From: Bacteroidales bacterium
GTDB lineage: Bacteria; Bacteroidota; Bacteroidia; Bacteroidales; P3
Direction of reading: 5' to 3'
Assembly: GCA_017429685.1 (NCBI GenBank)
Contig: JAFROL010000004.1
Coordinates: 1-64,000, forward strand
DNA: 64,000 nt
The notes beneath the pieces are model-generated. The model saw only the letters and a list, made by a program, of their open reading frames with translations, had not been told where the DNA came from and did not search any database. The position numbers and the translations under genes are program-made. Shown in pieces: positions 1 to 7,098 of this stretch (its first letter is position 1; every line of letters begins with the position of its first letter).

Positions 1-519
1 GCTGCGTTCCAACTGCAGCGCCACCTGCTTGATTTGCCATTCCATGGCAGCGGCATTCTGTTCTATAGCCTCGCTGCTGCTACCCAACTGCGACAGGGTG
101 GCGTCGAGTTGGTTGCGCAGCACACCCAATTGGGTCTGCGCATCGTCGAGTTGTTTCCGCGTGGCTGCATTGTCTTTCACCAGATTCTCCACACGTGCCA
201 CCTCGCGCTCCTGCTTGACAATCTGGCTGCGAAGCGAGGCCACCTGCTTCCCGATGTCGGGACGGCTCTTGAGCAATGCCGATTGCTGGGTGCGCAACTG
301 CTGTAGCTGCAGGTGCAGCGCGGCAGTGTCCACAACCGCCAACACCTCCCCCTCGTGCACCAACATACCCTCCTCGGAGGCGAGGGTGAGCAGGCGCCCC
401 GTTGTCTCAGCAGAAAGTGTCACCTCCGTAGCCTCAAATGTGCCCGTCGCATCGAAGTCTTGCTTGCCTCCACAGGCAATAAGCAAAAACACAGCCGAAA
501 GAAAGATTCCCTTTTTCAT
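1..519 (-). CDS. HlyD/MFP-family efflux adaptor lipoprotein (partial)
   Basis: The reading frame begins at 519 and runs off the window edge, so only about 173 N-terminal residues are visible. The start MKKGIFLSAVFLLIAC gives a lipoprotein signal with the lipobox cysteine at residue 16. After it come a short biotinyl-lipoyl-like strand region (EEGMLVHEGEVLAVVD) and a long Gln/Leu-rich coiled coil, the usual order in membrane fusion proteins that link an inner-membrane pump to TolC. In-frame ATGs at 528 and 555 exist, the latter overlapping the tolC stop; 519 is preferred because it places the signal peptide correctly. It follows the TolC-like gene on the same strand. Whether the pump is ABC (YbhG type) or RND cannot be seen. 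Confidence 0.85.
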   Translation of the reverse strand, partial: MKKGIFLSAVFLLIACGGKQDFDATGTFEATEVTLSAETTGRLLTLASEEGMLVHEGEVLAVVDTAALHLQLQQLRTQQSALLKSRPDIGKQVASLRSQIVKQEREVARVENLVKDNAATRKQLDDAQTQLGVLRNQLDATLSQLGSSSEAIEQNAAAMEWQIKQVALQLERS

Positions 520-547
520 ATTTGTCATTTTTTCTATTTTAAACCCT

Positions 548-1810
548 TTATTCATATTGTTTCTTCAATAATTCAATACGGTGTAGCAGCCTGGCCGACT
601 GAGCCGCGCTCTCCTCGGTGATGGCGCGGAGCAGTTCCGTGGTGCCGATAACACCATTGCGATGCTTGCTTTCGGCGGCCTCGCGAACCGAGCGACGCAG
701 GGCCACGATACGGTCGTCGTCGCGCAAAGCCTTCCGAAGACGTGACATCTCGCTGCTCTGCTCCGAACGTCGCAAACCCTCGTTGAAGGCCACCACGTCG
801 CGCTGCACTTGCAACTGTCGCTGAGTGTTGTGCAGCCTGTCAAGGTCGTTGTGCTGTGTATAGAATGCACTGATATTCCATGCCAACCGGATGCCCACCA
901 CGGCGTTGAGACTCCAATCGCCATTCAGCATGTTCTCGAACATGTTCAATCCCGGATAGCCATACCACCCTTGGGCGAAAAGCGACAACTGCGGCATCGA
1001 CGCAGAGCGCAGAAGGTCTTCCTGCGCCTGGCCCTGCCCGATTCTGGCATCAAGCAAACGCATCTCCGGACGCTCGGCAACCAGCAAGTCTCCTCCCAAT
1101 TCCTCCGGCATTGCCAGAGTAGCCTCTGCCATGGGCCTGCCTGTCAGCAACGACAGCATTTCGCGATAGGCGACACACGAGTAGCGAACCTGCTCCAGTT
1201 GCTGTCCGGCCGTGAGCAGTTCCACCTCAACGGCGTCCACGTCGCTCTGCATCAGCAGGTCGTTCTCGGCCATCACACGGCAGCGCCGCAAGTTTTCCTC
1301 CAGCAGAGCCATGCGGTTCTCGGTCTGCAATCGCTGTTCCTCCAAAAGCAGGATACCGAAGAAAAGATTGTCTACTCGCCCTTCCAGTGCATGGAAATCA
1401 ACGTCGGCGGCCAACCGGTCCGCCTCTGCCTGAGCTTTGGCAATACGTTTTTCCGCCTTGCTGCGTCCTCCATCCCAAAGGTTCTGCTGCACATCGAGAG
1501 CCAACTTGTACTGGTCCTGTCTTATGCCCTCCAGGTCGGTGCCAAGGGCGGCAAGCATGGTGTTCATCGCATCGGGGAACCGTGCTGCATCGGTCTGCCA
1601 GGTGGCCTGTGCCGACAGGCGCACCTGCGGCAGCCATGCACGCGAAGCATTCACCACACTGTATTCCGCACTCTGTGCCACCAACCCATACTGCTCCACA
1701 AGCGGGTAATGGCTCCGTGCCCAGCTGCGGCAACTGTCGAGCGTCACGCCTTGAGCCCCCACTACCGCCGGCACCATCGCCAACCACCAAAAAAGTATAA
1801 CTCGTTTCAT
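548..1810 (-). CDS. TolC-family outer membrane efflux protein
   Basis: A 420-residue protein with a cleavable signal peptide (MKRVILFWWLAMVPAVVGAQG) and two long helical repeats rich in Glu, Gln, Arg and Leu, as in TolC/OprM-type outer membrane channels. The size suits the family. It would form the outer membrane exit duct for the pump whose adaptor is encoded directly downstream. The gene starts only 5 bases after the TetR stop and ends within the extended reading frame of the adaptor, so the three genes form one operon, presumably repressed by the TetR protein. Substrate unknown. Confidence 0.9.
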   Translation of the reverse strand: MKRVILFWWLAMVPAVVGAQGVTLDSCRSWARSHYPLVEQYGLVAQSAEYSVVNASRAWLPQVRLSAQATWQTDAARFPDAMNTMLAALGTDLEGIRQDQYKLALDVQQNLWDGGRSKAEKRIAKAQAEADRLAADVDFHALEGRVDNLFFGILLLEEQRLQTENRMALLEENLRRCRVMAENDLLMQSDVDAVEVELLTAGQQLEQVRYSCVAYREMLSLLTGRPMAEATLAMPEELGGDLLVAERPEMRLLDARIGQGQAQEDLLRSASMPQLSLFAQGWYGYPGLNMFENMLNGDWSLNAVVGIRLAWNISAFYTQHNDLDRLHNTQRQLQVQRDVVAFNEGLRRSEQSSEMSRLRKALRDDDRIVALRRSVREAAESKHRNGVIGTTELLRAITEESAAQSARLLHRIELLKKQYE

Positions 1811-1815
1811 ATTCT

Positions 1816-2433
1816 TTATTTTATATCCGGATTAATCCTGTTCAAAATCAGCTGCACATTCTCCTGGCAACGAGCATGGTAGTAGGCTTGGAAGTCCATG
1901 TCCGGTTTGACCGAGGATAATATCGGCGCAACGATAAACGAAAAAAAGTTCACCGAGACAATGTCCATCAGCAGCGTGGCGGCATCCATCGTCCGCACCT
2001 CCCCTTCTTTCGCCGCAGCGTCCAGTTCGCGCTGCAACCAAGCCACTGCATCCTTCAGTATCGGAAGTGCCTCCCGTTTCAGCATCTCTGCATATTCCGG
2101 ACGCACTATCACTTCGTTGATGATGAACCTCGGCAAGTCCGGATTTTCACTAAGGAACTCGAAATGGCGCACAACCAACTCCACAACCTTTTCCACCACA
2201 GGCATATCCTCAATCATAAAGACCGTTGCCACCGATTCCTTCAACTGCTGCAGCTTCTCGCCCATCACATGCTCGAAAAGCTGTTCTTTCGTTTTATAAT
2301 AATAATGCAACATGGAATGGCTCACACCCGCCTTCTGCGCAATCTCAACAGTCCTGGCTCCGGCAAAACCTTTCATCAAGAACTCTTCTTCGGCCACCTC
2401 CAAAATCCTCTTCTGTTTTTTATTATCTTTCAT
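1816..2433 (-). CDS. TetR/AcrR-family transcriptional regulator
   Basis: A 205-residue protein with an N-terminal helix-turn-helix at about residues 10-55 (ILEVAEEEFLMKGFAGARTV, then a KAGVSHSMLHYYYKTKEQLF segment), typical of TetR repressors, followed by an all-helical ligand-binding domain. As first gene of the efflux operon it likely represses its own promoter and is released by a pump substrate; this is inferred from position. A promoter with TATTTTTG at 2486-2493 and TTTG at 2513-2516 lies upstream on the same strand. Confidence 0.92.
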   Translation of the reverse strand: MKDNKKQKRILEVAEEEFLMKGFAGARTVEIAQKAGVSHSMLHYYYKTKEQLFEHVMGEKLQQLKESVATVFMIEDMPVVEKVVELVVRHFEFLSENPDLPRFIINEVIVRPEYAEMLKREALPILKDAVAWLQRELDAAAKEGEVRTMDAATLLMDIVSVNFFSFIVAPILSSVKPDMDFQAYYHARCQENVQLILNRINPDIK

Positions 2434-2754
2434 ATCAATAACTTATATCAGTTTTTAAACATTTTTATCGAACTAATTTCAGCCGCAAAAATACAAAACA
2501 TTTCTTATTCGACAAAATTATTTAACATTTTTGTTCAACAAATTTGTTTACGAAAGCACATCAAGGATCCTTCAACATACTGAAACACAAAATATTTAGC
2601 CTCACACATCTTCTTACCATCGCCTAAAAAGAGAATGGAAATGGAATTCAGTATATGAAAGAGACAACCGGATATCAAAATCTGAGACCTTATGGGTCGA
2701 GGTGATTTTGGACAAAAATGATTGTCAGTGCTATAGAATATCAGGGGATAAAGT
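2434..2754. other. Gene-free stretch between tetR and tmRNA
   Basis: AT-rich to 2560, with the tetR promoter. From 2560 to 2754 there is no convincing reading frame, no TAnnTTTG box with a partner gene and no clear structured RNA. It then passes into the long palindrome at 2755-2827. Confidence 0.6.
2486..2516 (-). promoter_or_regulatory. Promoter of the tetR-tolC-adaptor operon
   Basis: On the minus strand TTTG (2513-2516) is followed after 19 bases by TATTTTTG (2486-2493), matching the Bacteroidetes -33/-7 consensus TTTG and TAnnTTTG. The leader to the tetR ATG is about 50 bases. Confidence 0.6.
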
Positions 2755-2827
2755 CCGCCCAGCTCCACGGAAAAAAGAGGCGGCAAATCTGAGATTAGCC
2801 GCCTCTTTTTCCCGTGGAGCTGGGCGG
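2755..2827. repeat. 73-nt palindrome that includes the tmRNA terminator and tmRNA 3' end
   Basis: Arms 2755-2784 and 2798-2827 pair over 30 positions with one mismatch (2771 with 2811). The 13-nt spacer is itself nearly palindromic (aatct-g-agatt), so the whole unit is centred on 2791. The inner part (gaggcggc ... gccgcctc flanked by A and T runs) is a normal tmRNA terminator. The outer part is an inverted copy of the tmRNA acceptor and T-arm strand, which is not expected of a terminator. Confidence 0.9.
2771..2811 (-). terminator. Rho-independent terminator of tmRNA
   Basis: GC-rich 8-bp stem (2777-2784 with 2798-2805) flanked by an A run and a T run. Read on the minus strand it ends in six Us right after the tmRNA 3' end. 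The symmetric runs make it potentially bidirectional. Confidence 0.85.
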
Positions 2828-3205
2828 GTTCGAACCGCCGTCCATACAAGTAACTGATGTGCTTTCTACAAGCTTATTCCGTGATTGGTTGTCGGGGTGG
2901 CTCCGGACGCGGACACCCAAGGCCGCCCTTAGCCTCTAAAACTTCACCGGCACTTCGAGGCCTTATGCCGGCTATCCCGTCTTTCTGAGCACCTCCTGGT
3001 CGCACGCCGACGGTCGGGGCCTGCGGGAGATGTCTTGTTCCCGCAACTGTTGCGGGAATTAAGCTAACCTACTGTGCTTCGGTTAGGCAGCAAGAGCGTA
3101 GTTATTTTCGCCAATTATTGTTCTGCATCGGTTTTCAAGGCTGCTGATGCGTGAGCCTGCTTGCTTACAAATCCATTATCCTTGCTGTCAAAACCAGTCA
3201 GCCCC
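2815..3205 (-). ncRNA. ssrA: tmRNA (transfer-messenger RNA)
   Basis: Rescues stalled ribosomes by acting first as alanyl-tRNA and then as a short mRNA for a degradation tag. The 5' end GGGGCTGACTGG (from 3205) pairs with the 3' end CAGCTCC (2822-2816), followed by discriminator A at 2815; CCA is not encoded. The T arm is read from GGCGGTTCGAACCCGCC. The tag frame at 3112-3083 encodes GENNYALAA and a TAA stop, the form known from Bacteroidetes. About 391 nt, normal for a one-piece tmRNA. The 3' end lies in a long palindrome that could compete with correct folding. Confidence 0.97.
3083..3112 (-). other. tmRNA tag-peptide reading frame
   Basis: Nine codons GENNYALAA plus TAA inside the tmRNA. 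With the alanine from the charged tmRNA the tag would be AGENNYALAA, ending in the LAA degron recognised by ClpXP-type proteases. Confidence 0.95.
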
Positions 3206-3285
3206 AGATAATTGAAAGATGAAAGTTTAGAGTTGAAAATTATATCATCTGTATCAACCCGTCAACATCCAACAGATTATTCCAC

Positions 3286-3313
3286 ACAAAAAAAGCCCTC
3301 AATCTGAGAGCTT
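3286..3313 (-). terminator. Terminator of tRNA-Asp
   Basis: On the minus strand the hairpin AAGC(t)CTCA-gat-TGAGGGCTT is followed by a T run (complement of 3286-3292), just after the tRNA 3' end. Confidence 0.7.
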
Positions 3314-3320
3314 CTTTGTT

Positions 3321-3398
3321 TGGCGGTCCGGACGAGACTCGAACTCGCGACCCCATGCGTGACAGGCATGTATTCTAACCAAACTGAACTACCGAACC
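3321..3398 (-). tRNA. tRNA-Asp (GTC)
   Basis: Acceptor GGTTCGG (3398-3392) pairs with CCGGACC (3331-3325); discriminator G at 3324 and an encoded CCA at 3323-3321. The anticodon loop CTGTCAC gives anticodon GTC. The T arm contains GTTCGAGTC. Confidence 0.97.
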
Positions 3399-3437
3399 GT
3401 TTGCAATATTTGAAAGACCTTTCCTTAATTGCGAGTG

Positions 3438-3468
3438 CAAAAGTACGACTTTTTTTGATACTGGCAAA
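3438..3468 (-). promoter_or_regulatory. tRNA-Asp promoter
   Basis: Minus strand TTTGCCAG (3468-3461) and TACTTTTG (3445-3438), with 19 bases between TTTG and the -7 box. The arrangement and most bases are the same as in front of tRNA-Glu (6337-6367). Confidence 0.75.
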
Positions 3469-3593
3469 TTTTTTTTCATTTTTTATTGAAAATATTTCTG
3501 AAGTTACTGATTTTCAATTGTAAAATTTTATCAGTTTTTCAGCCCGACATATTGCAAAATGAACATTTTCGCTGCCATTTCGGACAAAATTCG

Positions 3594-3601
3594 TACCTTT
3601 G
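3594..3601 (+). promoter_or_regulatory. Promoter -7 box of the HAD hydrolase gene
   Basis: TACCTTTG fits TAnnTTTG, about 62 bases before the ATG at 3663. Confidence 0.55.
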
Positions 3602-3662
3602 CAAATCACTACGACAGCAAATAACACATAAATATCAAATTGTCAATAATATACATAAAATA

Positions 3663-4301
3663 ATGACAGAAAAAATCAAAAATATCATCTTCGATTTTGG
3701 CGGCGTAATCCACGATATACGCTACGAGAACGTCAGCGAAGCTTTTGTACGCCACGGCATTACAAATCTCGGCACTTTCTACAGCAAGGACTTTCAGACT
3801 GAAGAAATGGACCTGTTCGAAAAGGGGCTACTCTCCCCTGCCCAGTATCGCGACTACATACGCCACGCCACGGGCCGCGACCTAAGCGACGCAGACATCG
3901 ACGACATCGTCAACGCCATACTGATTGATGTCCCAGCCGAGCGCGTCGAGTTGCTCGAACGAATTCGCAACCACTACCACACCTACCTCTTCAGCAACAC
4001 AAACCAGATAAACTATGACTGCTTCACCGCAAGGCTGCAAAAGAAATTCGGCTTCGACATCTTCGAGCGCTGCTTCGACGCCGCATATTTCTCGCAATTT
4101 ATGCATTGCCGCAAGCCCTCGCCCGACGGATTCCGACAGATTATCGCCGAACAGCACCTCAACCCGGCCGAGACGCTATTCATCGACGACATAGCCAAAA
4201 ACCTCGACGGCGCCCGCGCCGTCGGCATCCACGGCCTGCATCTGGCCAGCGGGACAATCCTAGACCTGTTCGACCAAGAAGGACTGATTCAGTCAAAATA
4301 A
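3663..4301 (+). CDS. HAD-family hydrolase (subfamily IA)
   Basis: A 212-residue haloacid-dehalogenase-fold hydrolase, probably a phosphatase of small phosphorylated metabolites. Motif I is IIFDFGGVI with the nucleophile Asp11; motif II is LFSNTN; motif III is the Lys of CRKPSPDGF; motif IV is LFIDDIAKN. The alpha-helical cap between motifs I and II (about residues 20-90) is that of subfamily IA. The start at 3663 is chosen because it follows the promoter and puts motif I near the N-terminus; the frame stays open upstream to 3486 without homology. Substrate not predictable. Convergent with the FGE-like gene, with a strong hairpin between them. Confidence 0.9.
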   Translation: MTEKIKNIIFDFGGVIHDIRYENVSEAFVRHGITNLGTFYSKDFQTEEMDLFEKGLLSPAQYRDYIRHATGRDLSDADIDDIVNAILIDVPAERVELLERIRNHYHTYLFSNTNQINYDCFTARLQKKFGFDIFERCFDAAYFSQFMHCRKPSPDGFRQIIAEQHLNPAETLFIDDIAKNLDGARAVGIHGLHLASGTILDLFDQEGLIQSK

Positions 4302-4319
4302 CATATATTAAACCGCCAC

Positions 4320-4370
4320 GTGAGTGCATAAAAGCGGCGGCCTCCGGCTTCGCCGCTTTTATGCACTCAC
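4320..4370. terminator. Perfect 20-bp hairpin between convergent genes
   Basis: Arms 4320-4339 and 4351-4370 are exact inverse complements with an 11-nt loop. It sits between the HAD gene and the FGE-like gene, which converge. There is no U run on either side, so it is not a classical terminator; it may block read-through or stabilise 3' ends. Confidence 0.6.
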
Positions 4371-4417
4371 GCTGCTTTCTGAACCTTTCCCTGCTTAAGC
4401 TCAGTAGCTTTGGTGAA

Positions 4418-5089
4418 CTAGCGGGACAAAGCAAGCCGGAACCCAAGGTCGGAGAAACGGTTCGACGGGGTGAAGTTGCAGCGGAACGACACGCGGCAGT
4501 ACTCGGCGTAGCCGAACCAGCCGCTACCACGCAGGACGCGGAAGGAGCCCGATACAGGGCCTGTTGGATTTGTCTGGCTATTGGCAGAATAGCCGCCATA
4601 CCAGTCGTTGCACCATTCATCAACATTACCACTCATATCATACAGACCAAGCTCATTGGGTTTCTTGCCTCGCACAGAATGAGTCTCGCTGCCGCTGTTG
4701 CCTTCATACCACGCAACTTCATCAATATTATCGCTGCCAGCATATTTATAGCCTTTCGACTTACTTCCGCCGCGGGCGGCATATTCCCACTCCGCCTCGG
4801 TGGGCAGACGGAAATTATAGCCCGACCGCTGGCTTAGCCGCTTCAAAAACTCTTGGCAGTCATCCCAACTAACCTGTTCCACAGGATTGTCATCTCCTTT
4901 GAAATATGACGGATTGCTTCCCATCACTGCTCGCCACAAGGCCTGAGTGACCTGCGTCTCGCCAATATAGTAGTCGCTCAGCGTAACCTGATGGACAGGT
5001 TTTTCAAAGTTAAAAGCATCACTGCCCTGCTCCGGCGTAGCACCCATCATAAAAGTGCCACCTTCTACATACTTCATTCTAAACTCCAA
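4418..5089 (-). CDS. Formylglycine-enzyme-like (SUMF1/FGE-sulfatase) domain, in frame with the upstream TIR gene
   Basis: About 223 residues of the FGE-sulfatase fold: VEGGTFMMG near the start, the FRLPTEAEWEYAARGG signature, LYDMSGNVDEWCNDWYGGY, and a C-terminal DLGFRLALSR. Homology begins before this frame's first start-like codon (TTG at 5089): the codons 5149-5090 still read as the expected lead-in (KVFKIDGLEFRMKYVEGG). That stretch is in the same frame as the TIR gene and is separated from it only by a TAG at 5150-5152. This is therefore probably the C-terminal half of a TIR-FGE fusion broken by one nonsense codon, or a gene that restarts at TTG 5089 or ATG 5077. The domain often acts in ligand binding rather than catalysis outside true sulfatase activators. 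Stop TAG at 4418. Confidence 0.8.
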   Translation of the reverse strand: MEFRMKYVEGGTFMMGATPEQGSDAFNFEKPVHQVTLSDYYIGETQVTQALWRAVMGSNPSYFKGDDNPVEQVSWDDCQEFLKRLSQRSGYNFRLPTEAEWEYAARGGSKSKGYKYAGSDNIDEVAWYEGNSGSETHSVRGKKPNELGLYDMSGNVDEWCNDWYGGYSANSQTNPTGPVSGSFRVLRGSGWFGYAEYCRVSFRCNFTPSNRFSDLGFRLALSR

Positions 5090-5149
5090 GCCGTCAATCT
5101 TAAAGACCTTGTCTCTTTCTACAGAAGCTTGCTGTGTTTCGAGTCGCGG

Positions 5150-5578
5150 CTACCGGGTGCCACCTGTAATTCCGAGTCTTCCCCGCAAATTGTCCATCAG
5201 GCGGCTCCACTGTCCTGCGTTACGCGAGTCGGTATAGTTCAATGCTCCGAACATCAGCAGGAAATAATCCTCAAGCGGAGCGTCGTCCAGCTTCACAAGC
5301 ACTATATGTTTTTGCTTGTTGTCGGCATAGCTGAGCTCGCGTATCGTCCAGTCACGCCCATAATTGATGCCCAAATGCTCGGACGAATGCATAAACATAA
5401 AAACATCGCACTGGTCTATTGCCCTGCAAATTTTCGATGCAAACTGTGCCATACTTTCAATGCCGTCAATATCAACCCAGCACTTCACGCCGAGTTCGTT
5501 CTCGATTTTCTCGACCAGAGAATAAACCTGCTTGTCGTTTTTTCGCTTGTAACTGATAAAGATACGCTCGTTTGCCAT
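5150..5578 (-). CDS. TIR-domain protein (N-terminal part of an interrupted TIR-FGE fusion)
   Basis: A 142-residue TIR domain starting MANERIFISYKR; the strand-helix start (IFISY), a WVDIDGI box, an MFMHSSEH turn and RDWTIRELSYA with the likely catalytic Glu are all visible. Bacterial TIR domains usually cleave or cyclise NAD and serve in phage defence or signalling. The start at 5578 is chosen over 5638 because it begins at the domain and lies 25 bases after a TATATTTG box. The stop is TAG (5150-5152), after which the frame continues without break into the FGE-like domain. No partner such as a Thoeris ThsA or a known effector lies nearby, so function is open. Confidence 0.85.
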   Translation of the reverse strand: MANERIFISYKRKNDKQVYSLVEKIENELGVKCWVDIDGIESMAQFASKICRAIDQCDVFMFMHSSEHLGINYGRDWTIRELSYADNKQKHIVLVKLDDAPLEDYFLLMFGALNYTDSRNAGQWSRLMDNLRGRLGITGGTR

Positions 5579-5603
5579 AACAATACCAATTTGGTTTAAA
5601 GTG

Positions 5604-5611
5604 CAAATATA
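5604..5611 (-). promoter_or_regulatory. Promoter -7 box of the TIR gene
   Basis: TATATTTG on the minus strand matches TAnnTTTG, about 25 bases before the ATG at 5578. Confidence 0.65.
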
Positions 5612-5689
5612 CAAAAAAAATGGTAAGTAATCAGTCAATTAATTTTGGCATTTATGTTAATTCACGGACATTAACGGTCTAAAAAAAAA

Positions 5690-5773
5690 TTGCTGATAAT
5701 TGCTGTTAAATTGCTGTTAAAAGAAAAAATTAATTTCTGGTTAATTCCTGGCCAATTTATGGTAATTCCTGTT
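5690..5773. repeat. Short tandem repeats upstream of the TIR promoter
   Basis: TTGCTGATAA (5690-5699), TTGCTGTTAA (5700-5709) and TTGCTGTTAA (5711-5720) follow each other at 10-11 base steps, one helical turn. TTAATTCCTG (5741-5750) and GTAATTCCTG (5762-5771) follow. They lie about 80-165 bases upstream of the TIR -7 box. They could be a regulator-binding array or simple-sequence drift. Confidence 0.5.
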
Positions 5774-5849
5774 AAAAAAGTGAAAGTTATTTTTGACCAT
5801 ATACTTGCGCAAGCATCTCGCCAGCGAAACCTGCCATTATTTCGCAGAC

Positions 5850-5880
5850 AAAAAAAGAGGACACCTATCAGGTATCCTCT
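5850..5880 (-). terminator. Terminator of rpsT
   Basis: Hairpin AGAGGATACCT-gat-AGGTGTCCTCT on the minus strand, followed by a long T run. Confidence 0.88.
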
Positions 5881-5904
5881 TTTTATTTACTACAACGCTT
5901 TATA

Positions 5905-6156
5905 TTACATAGCGTTGACCTGCTTCATAAGTTTCGATTTGAGGTTGGAGGCTTTGTTCTTGTGGATCACGGAACGCTTTGCCAGTTTGTCGATGATGGA
6001 AACCATCTTGGGCAGACGCTCGGTGGCTACGGCCTTGTCCTCGAGAGCGCGGAAATCACGCAGCGCGTTGCGCATAGTCTTTGCGTAATAGCGGTTCTCT
6101 ACTCTTTTCTTCTCGTTGGAGCGGATTCTTTTTTTTGCTGACTTGTGATGTGCCAT
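5905..6156 (-). CDS. rpsT: 30S ribosomal protein S20
   Basis: An 83-residue, strongly basic, all-helical protein starting MAHHKSAKKRIRSNEKKR, the typical S20 N-terminus, and ending in a KSKLMKQ helix. It binds 16S rRNA during 30S assembly. tRNA-Glu lies 29 bases upstream on the same strand and no promoter is seen between them, so the two are probably cotranscribed. A strong terminator follows. Confidence 0.97.
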   Translation of the reverse strand: MAHHKSAKKRIRSNEKKRVENRYYAKTMRNALRDFRALEDKAVATERLPKMVSIIDKLAKRSVIHKNKASNLKSKLMKQVNAM

Positions 6157-6185
6157 AATAATTAATACTTCTTTTTTTATCTTCT

Positions 6186-6263
6186 TGGTACTCCGTGCGG
6201 GATTCGAACCCGCGATTTTGAGAATGAAAATCTCACGTCCTGGGCCAGCTAGACGAACGGAGC
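6186..6263 (-). tRNA. tRNA-Glu (TTC)
   Basis: Acceptor GCTCCGT (6263-6257) pairs with ACGGAGT (6196-6190); discriminator A at 6189, encoded CCA 6188-6186. The anticodon loop TTTTCAT gives TTC. The T arm has GGTTCGAATCC. Confidence 0.97.
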
Positions 6264-6336
6264 CTGCTGTTTTGAGCTTAATAAGGTTTAAAGATTTGCA
6301 CCTTTATTTTGCCATATTACCTCTCAAAAGCGGATG

Positions 6337-6367
6337 CAAAAGTACAAACATTTTTTGAACTGGCAAA
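6337..6367 (-). promoter_or_regulatory. Promoter of tRNA-Glu and rpsT
   Basis: TTTGCCAG (6367-6360) and TACTTTTG (6344-6337) on the minus strand with 19 bases between TTTG and the -7 box, the same layout as the tRNA-Asp promoter. The leader to the tRNA is about 70 bases. Confidence 0.75.
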
Positions 6368-6401
6368 ATTTTTTTTCACCGTCGACTGTCGATATTACCT
6401 A

Positions 6402-7079
6402 TTAGGCATCCGTATCAGCCTGAAAACGAAATCCTAAACGTTTGGCAGTAACCATCGACATTTTGTCAAAATTGTTGCGCATTTCGCCTACCGAAACCAC
6501 CTTTACTTCATCATACGGAGGGGTCAAAAGATCAAAATTGGTGGTATATTCGATAGCCGACTCTATGATGTTTTGCACCGAAGCACTGTCAATCAGCGAA
6601 GTATTGAAATTATTGTATAGCATTCCCAACTCGCGCTTGCCTTCAATAAAGTAGTGACTGTCTTTGTTAACAAACACACGTCCAATCAGATATCCCAAAT
6701 CGCTGTCGCGCTGGTAGAGGAACGAGTCGGTCAGGAAATTGTAGATGTGGATGACACCGCAATATGAGCGTTCGGGGTCCTCGCGGATATAGGGCGATTT
6801 CATCACCTCGTGGTTGCGCGAGAACTCGAAGACGTTGGTGTGCATCATAAAAATCAGCGTGTCGCTGGCAAAACGAATTTCGAATTCAAAATCGCCGCGG
6901 TCGATAAAATCGAACCGCATATCCTTCTCAATCTGTTTGTTGCGCTCCTTGAGCTGGGCTATGATATCCTTCGCCGTGTTGCGGAAAAGGGCAAAGGCCT
7001 CTTTGGTAGAATGATATATGTCGTGTTTCAGCTCGCCTTTCGAGAAGATGAGGTCGCTGAGCTCTTTTTTCATTTCCAT
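6402..7079 (-). CDS. Conserved hypothetical protein next to adk
   Basis: A 225-residue protein without signal peptide or membrane segment, starting MEMKKELSDLIFSKGELKHD. A helical, charged N-terminal part (to about residue 60) is followed by a mixed alpha/beta region with many aromatic residues. The start at 7079 is used because the frame upstream is out of phase with adk and reads as noise. It follows adk by 19 bases and is probably in its operon. I do not recognise a named domain. Confidence 0.75.
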   Translation of the reverse strand: MEMKKELSDLIFSKGELKHDIYHSTKEAFALFRNTAKDIIAQLKERNKQIEKDMRFDFIDRGDFEFEIRFASDTLIFMMHTNVFEFSRNHEVMKSPYIREDPERSYCGVIHIYNFLTDSFLYQRDSDLGYLIGRVFVNKDSHYFIEGKRELGMLYNNFNTSLIDSASVQNIIESAIEYTTNFDLLTPPYDEVKVVSVGEMRNNFDKMSMVTAKRLGFRFQADTDA

Positions 7080-7098
7080 ATTTGATGAGTTTGAGTGA

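Larger units (their letters stand above)
5579..5904. other. Gene-free stretch between TIR gene and rpsT
   Basis: Holds the TIR promoter (5604-5611), a set of short repeats at 5690-5773 and the rpsT terminator (5850-5880). Very AT-rich. No credible small gene seen. Confidence 0.6.

Noticed and set aside
2535-2849. 104-codon frame across the tmRNA terminator
   Set aside because: Covers the palindrome and the tmRNA 3' end; no start signal.
2755-3398. Integration site of a genomic island at tmRNA or tRNA-Asp
   Set aside because: No integrase, no direct repeat of the tmRNA 3' end in the same orientation, and normal neighbouring genes.
5150-5152. TAG read as an amino acid (recoding, pyrrolysine or code change)
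   Set aside because: TAG ends other intact genes here (folB, DUF4271, the FGE-like frame itself), and no recoding signal is visible.
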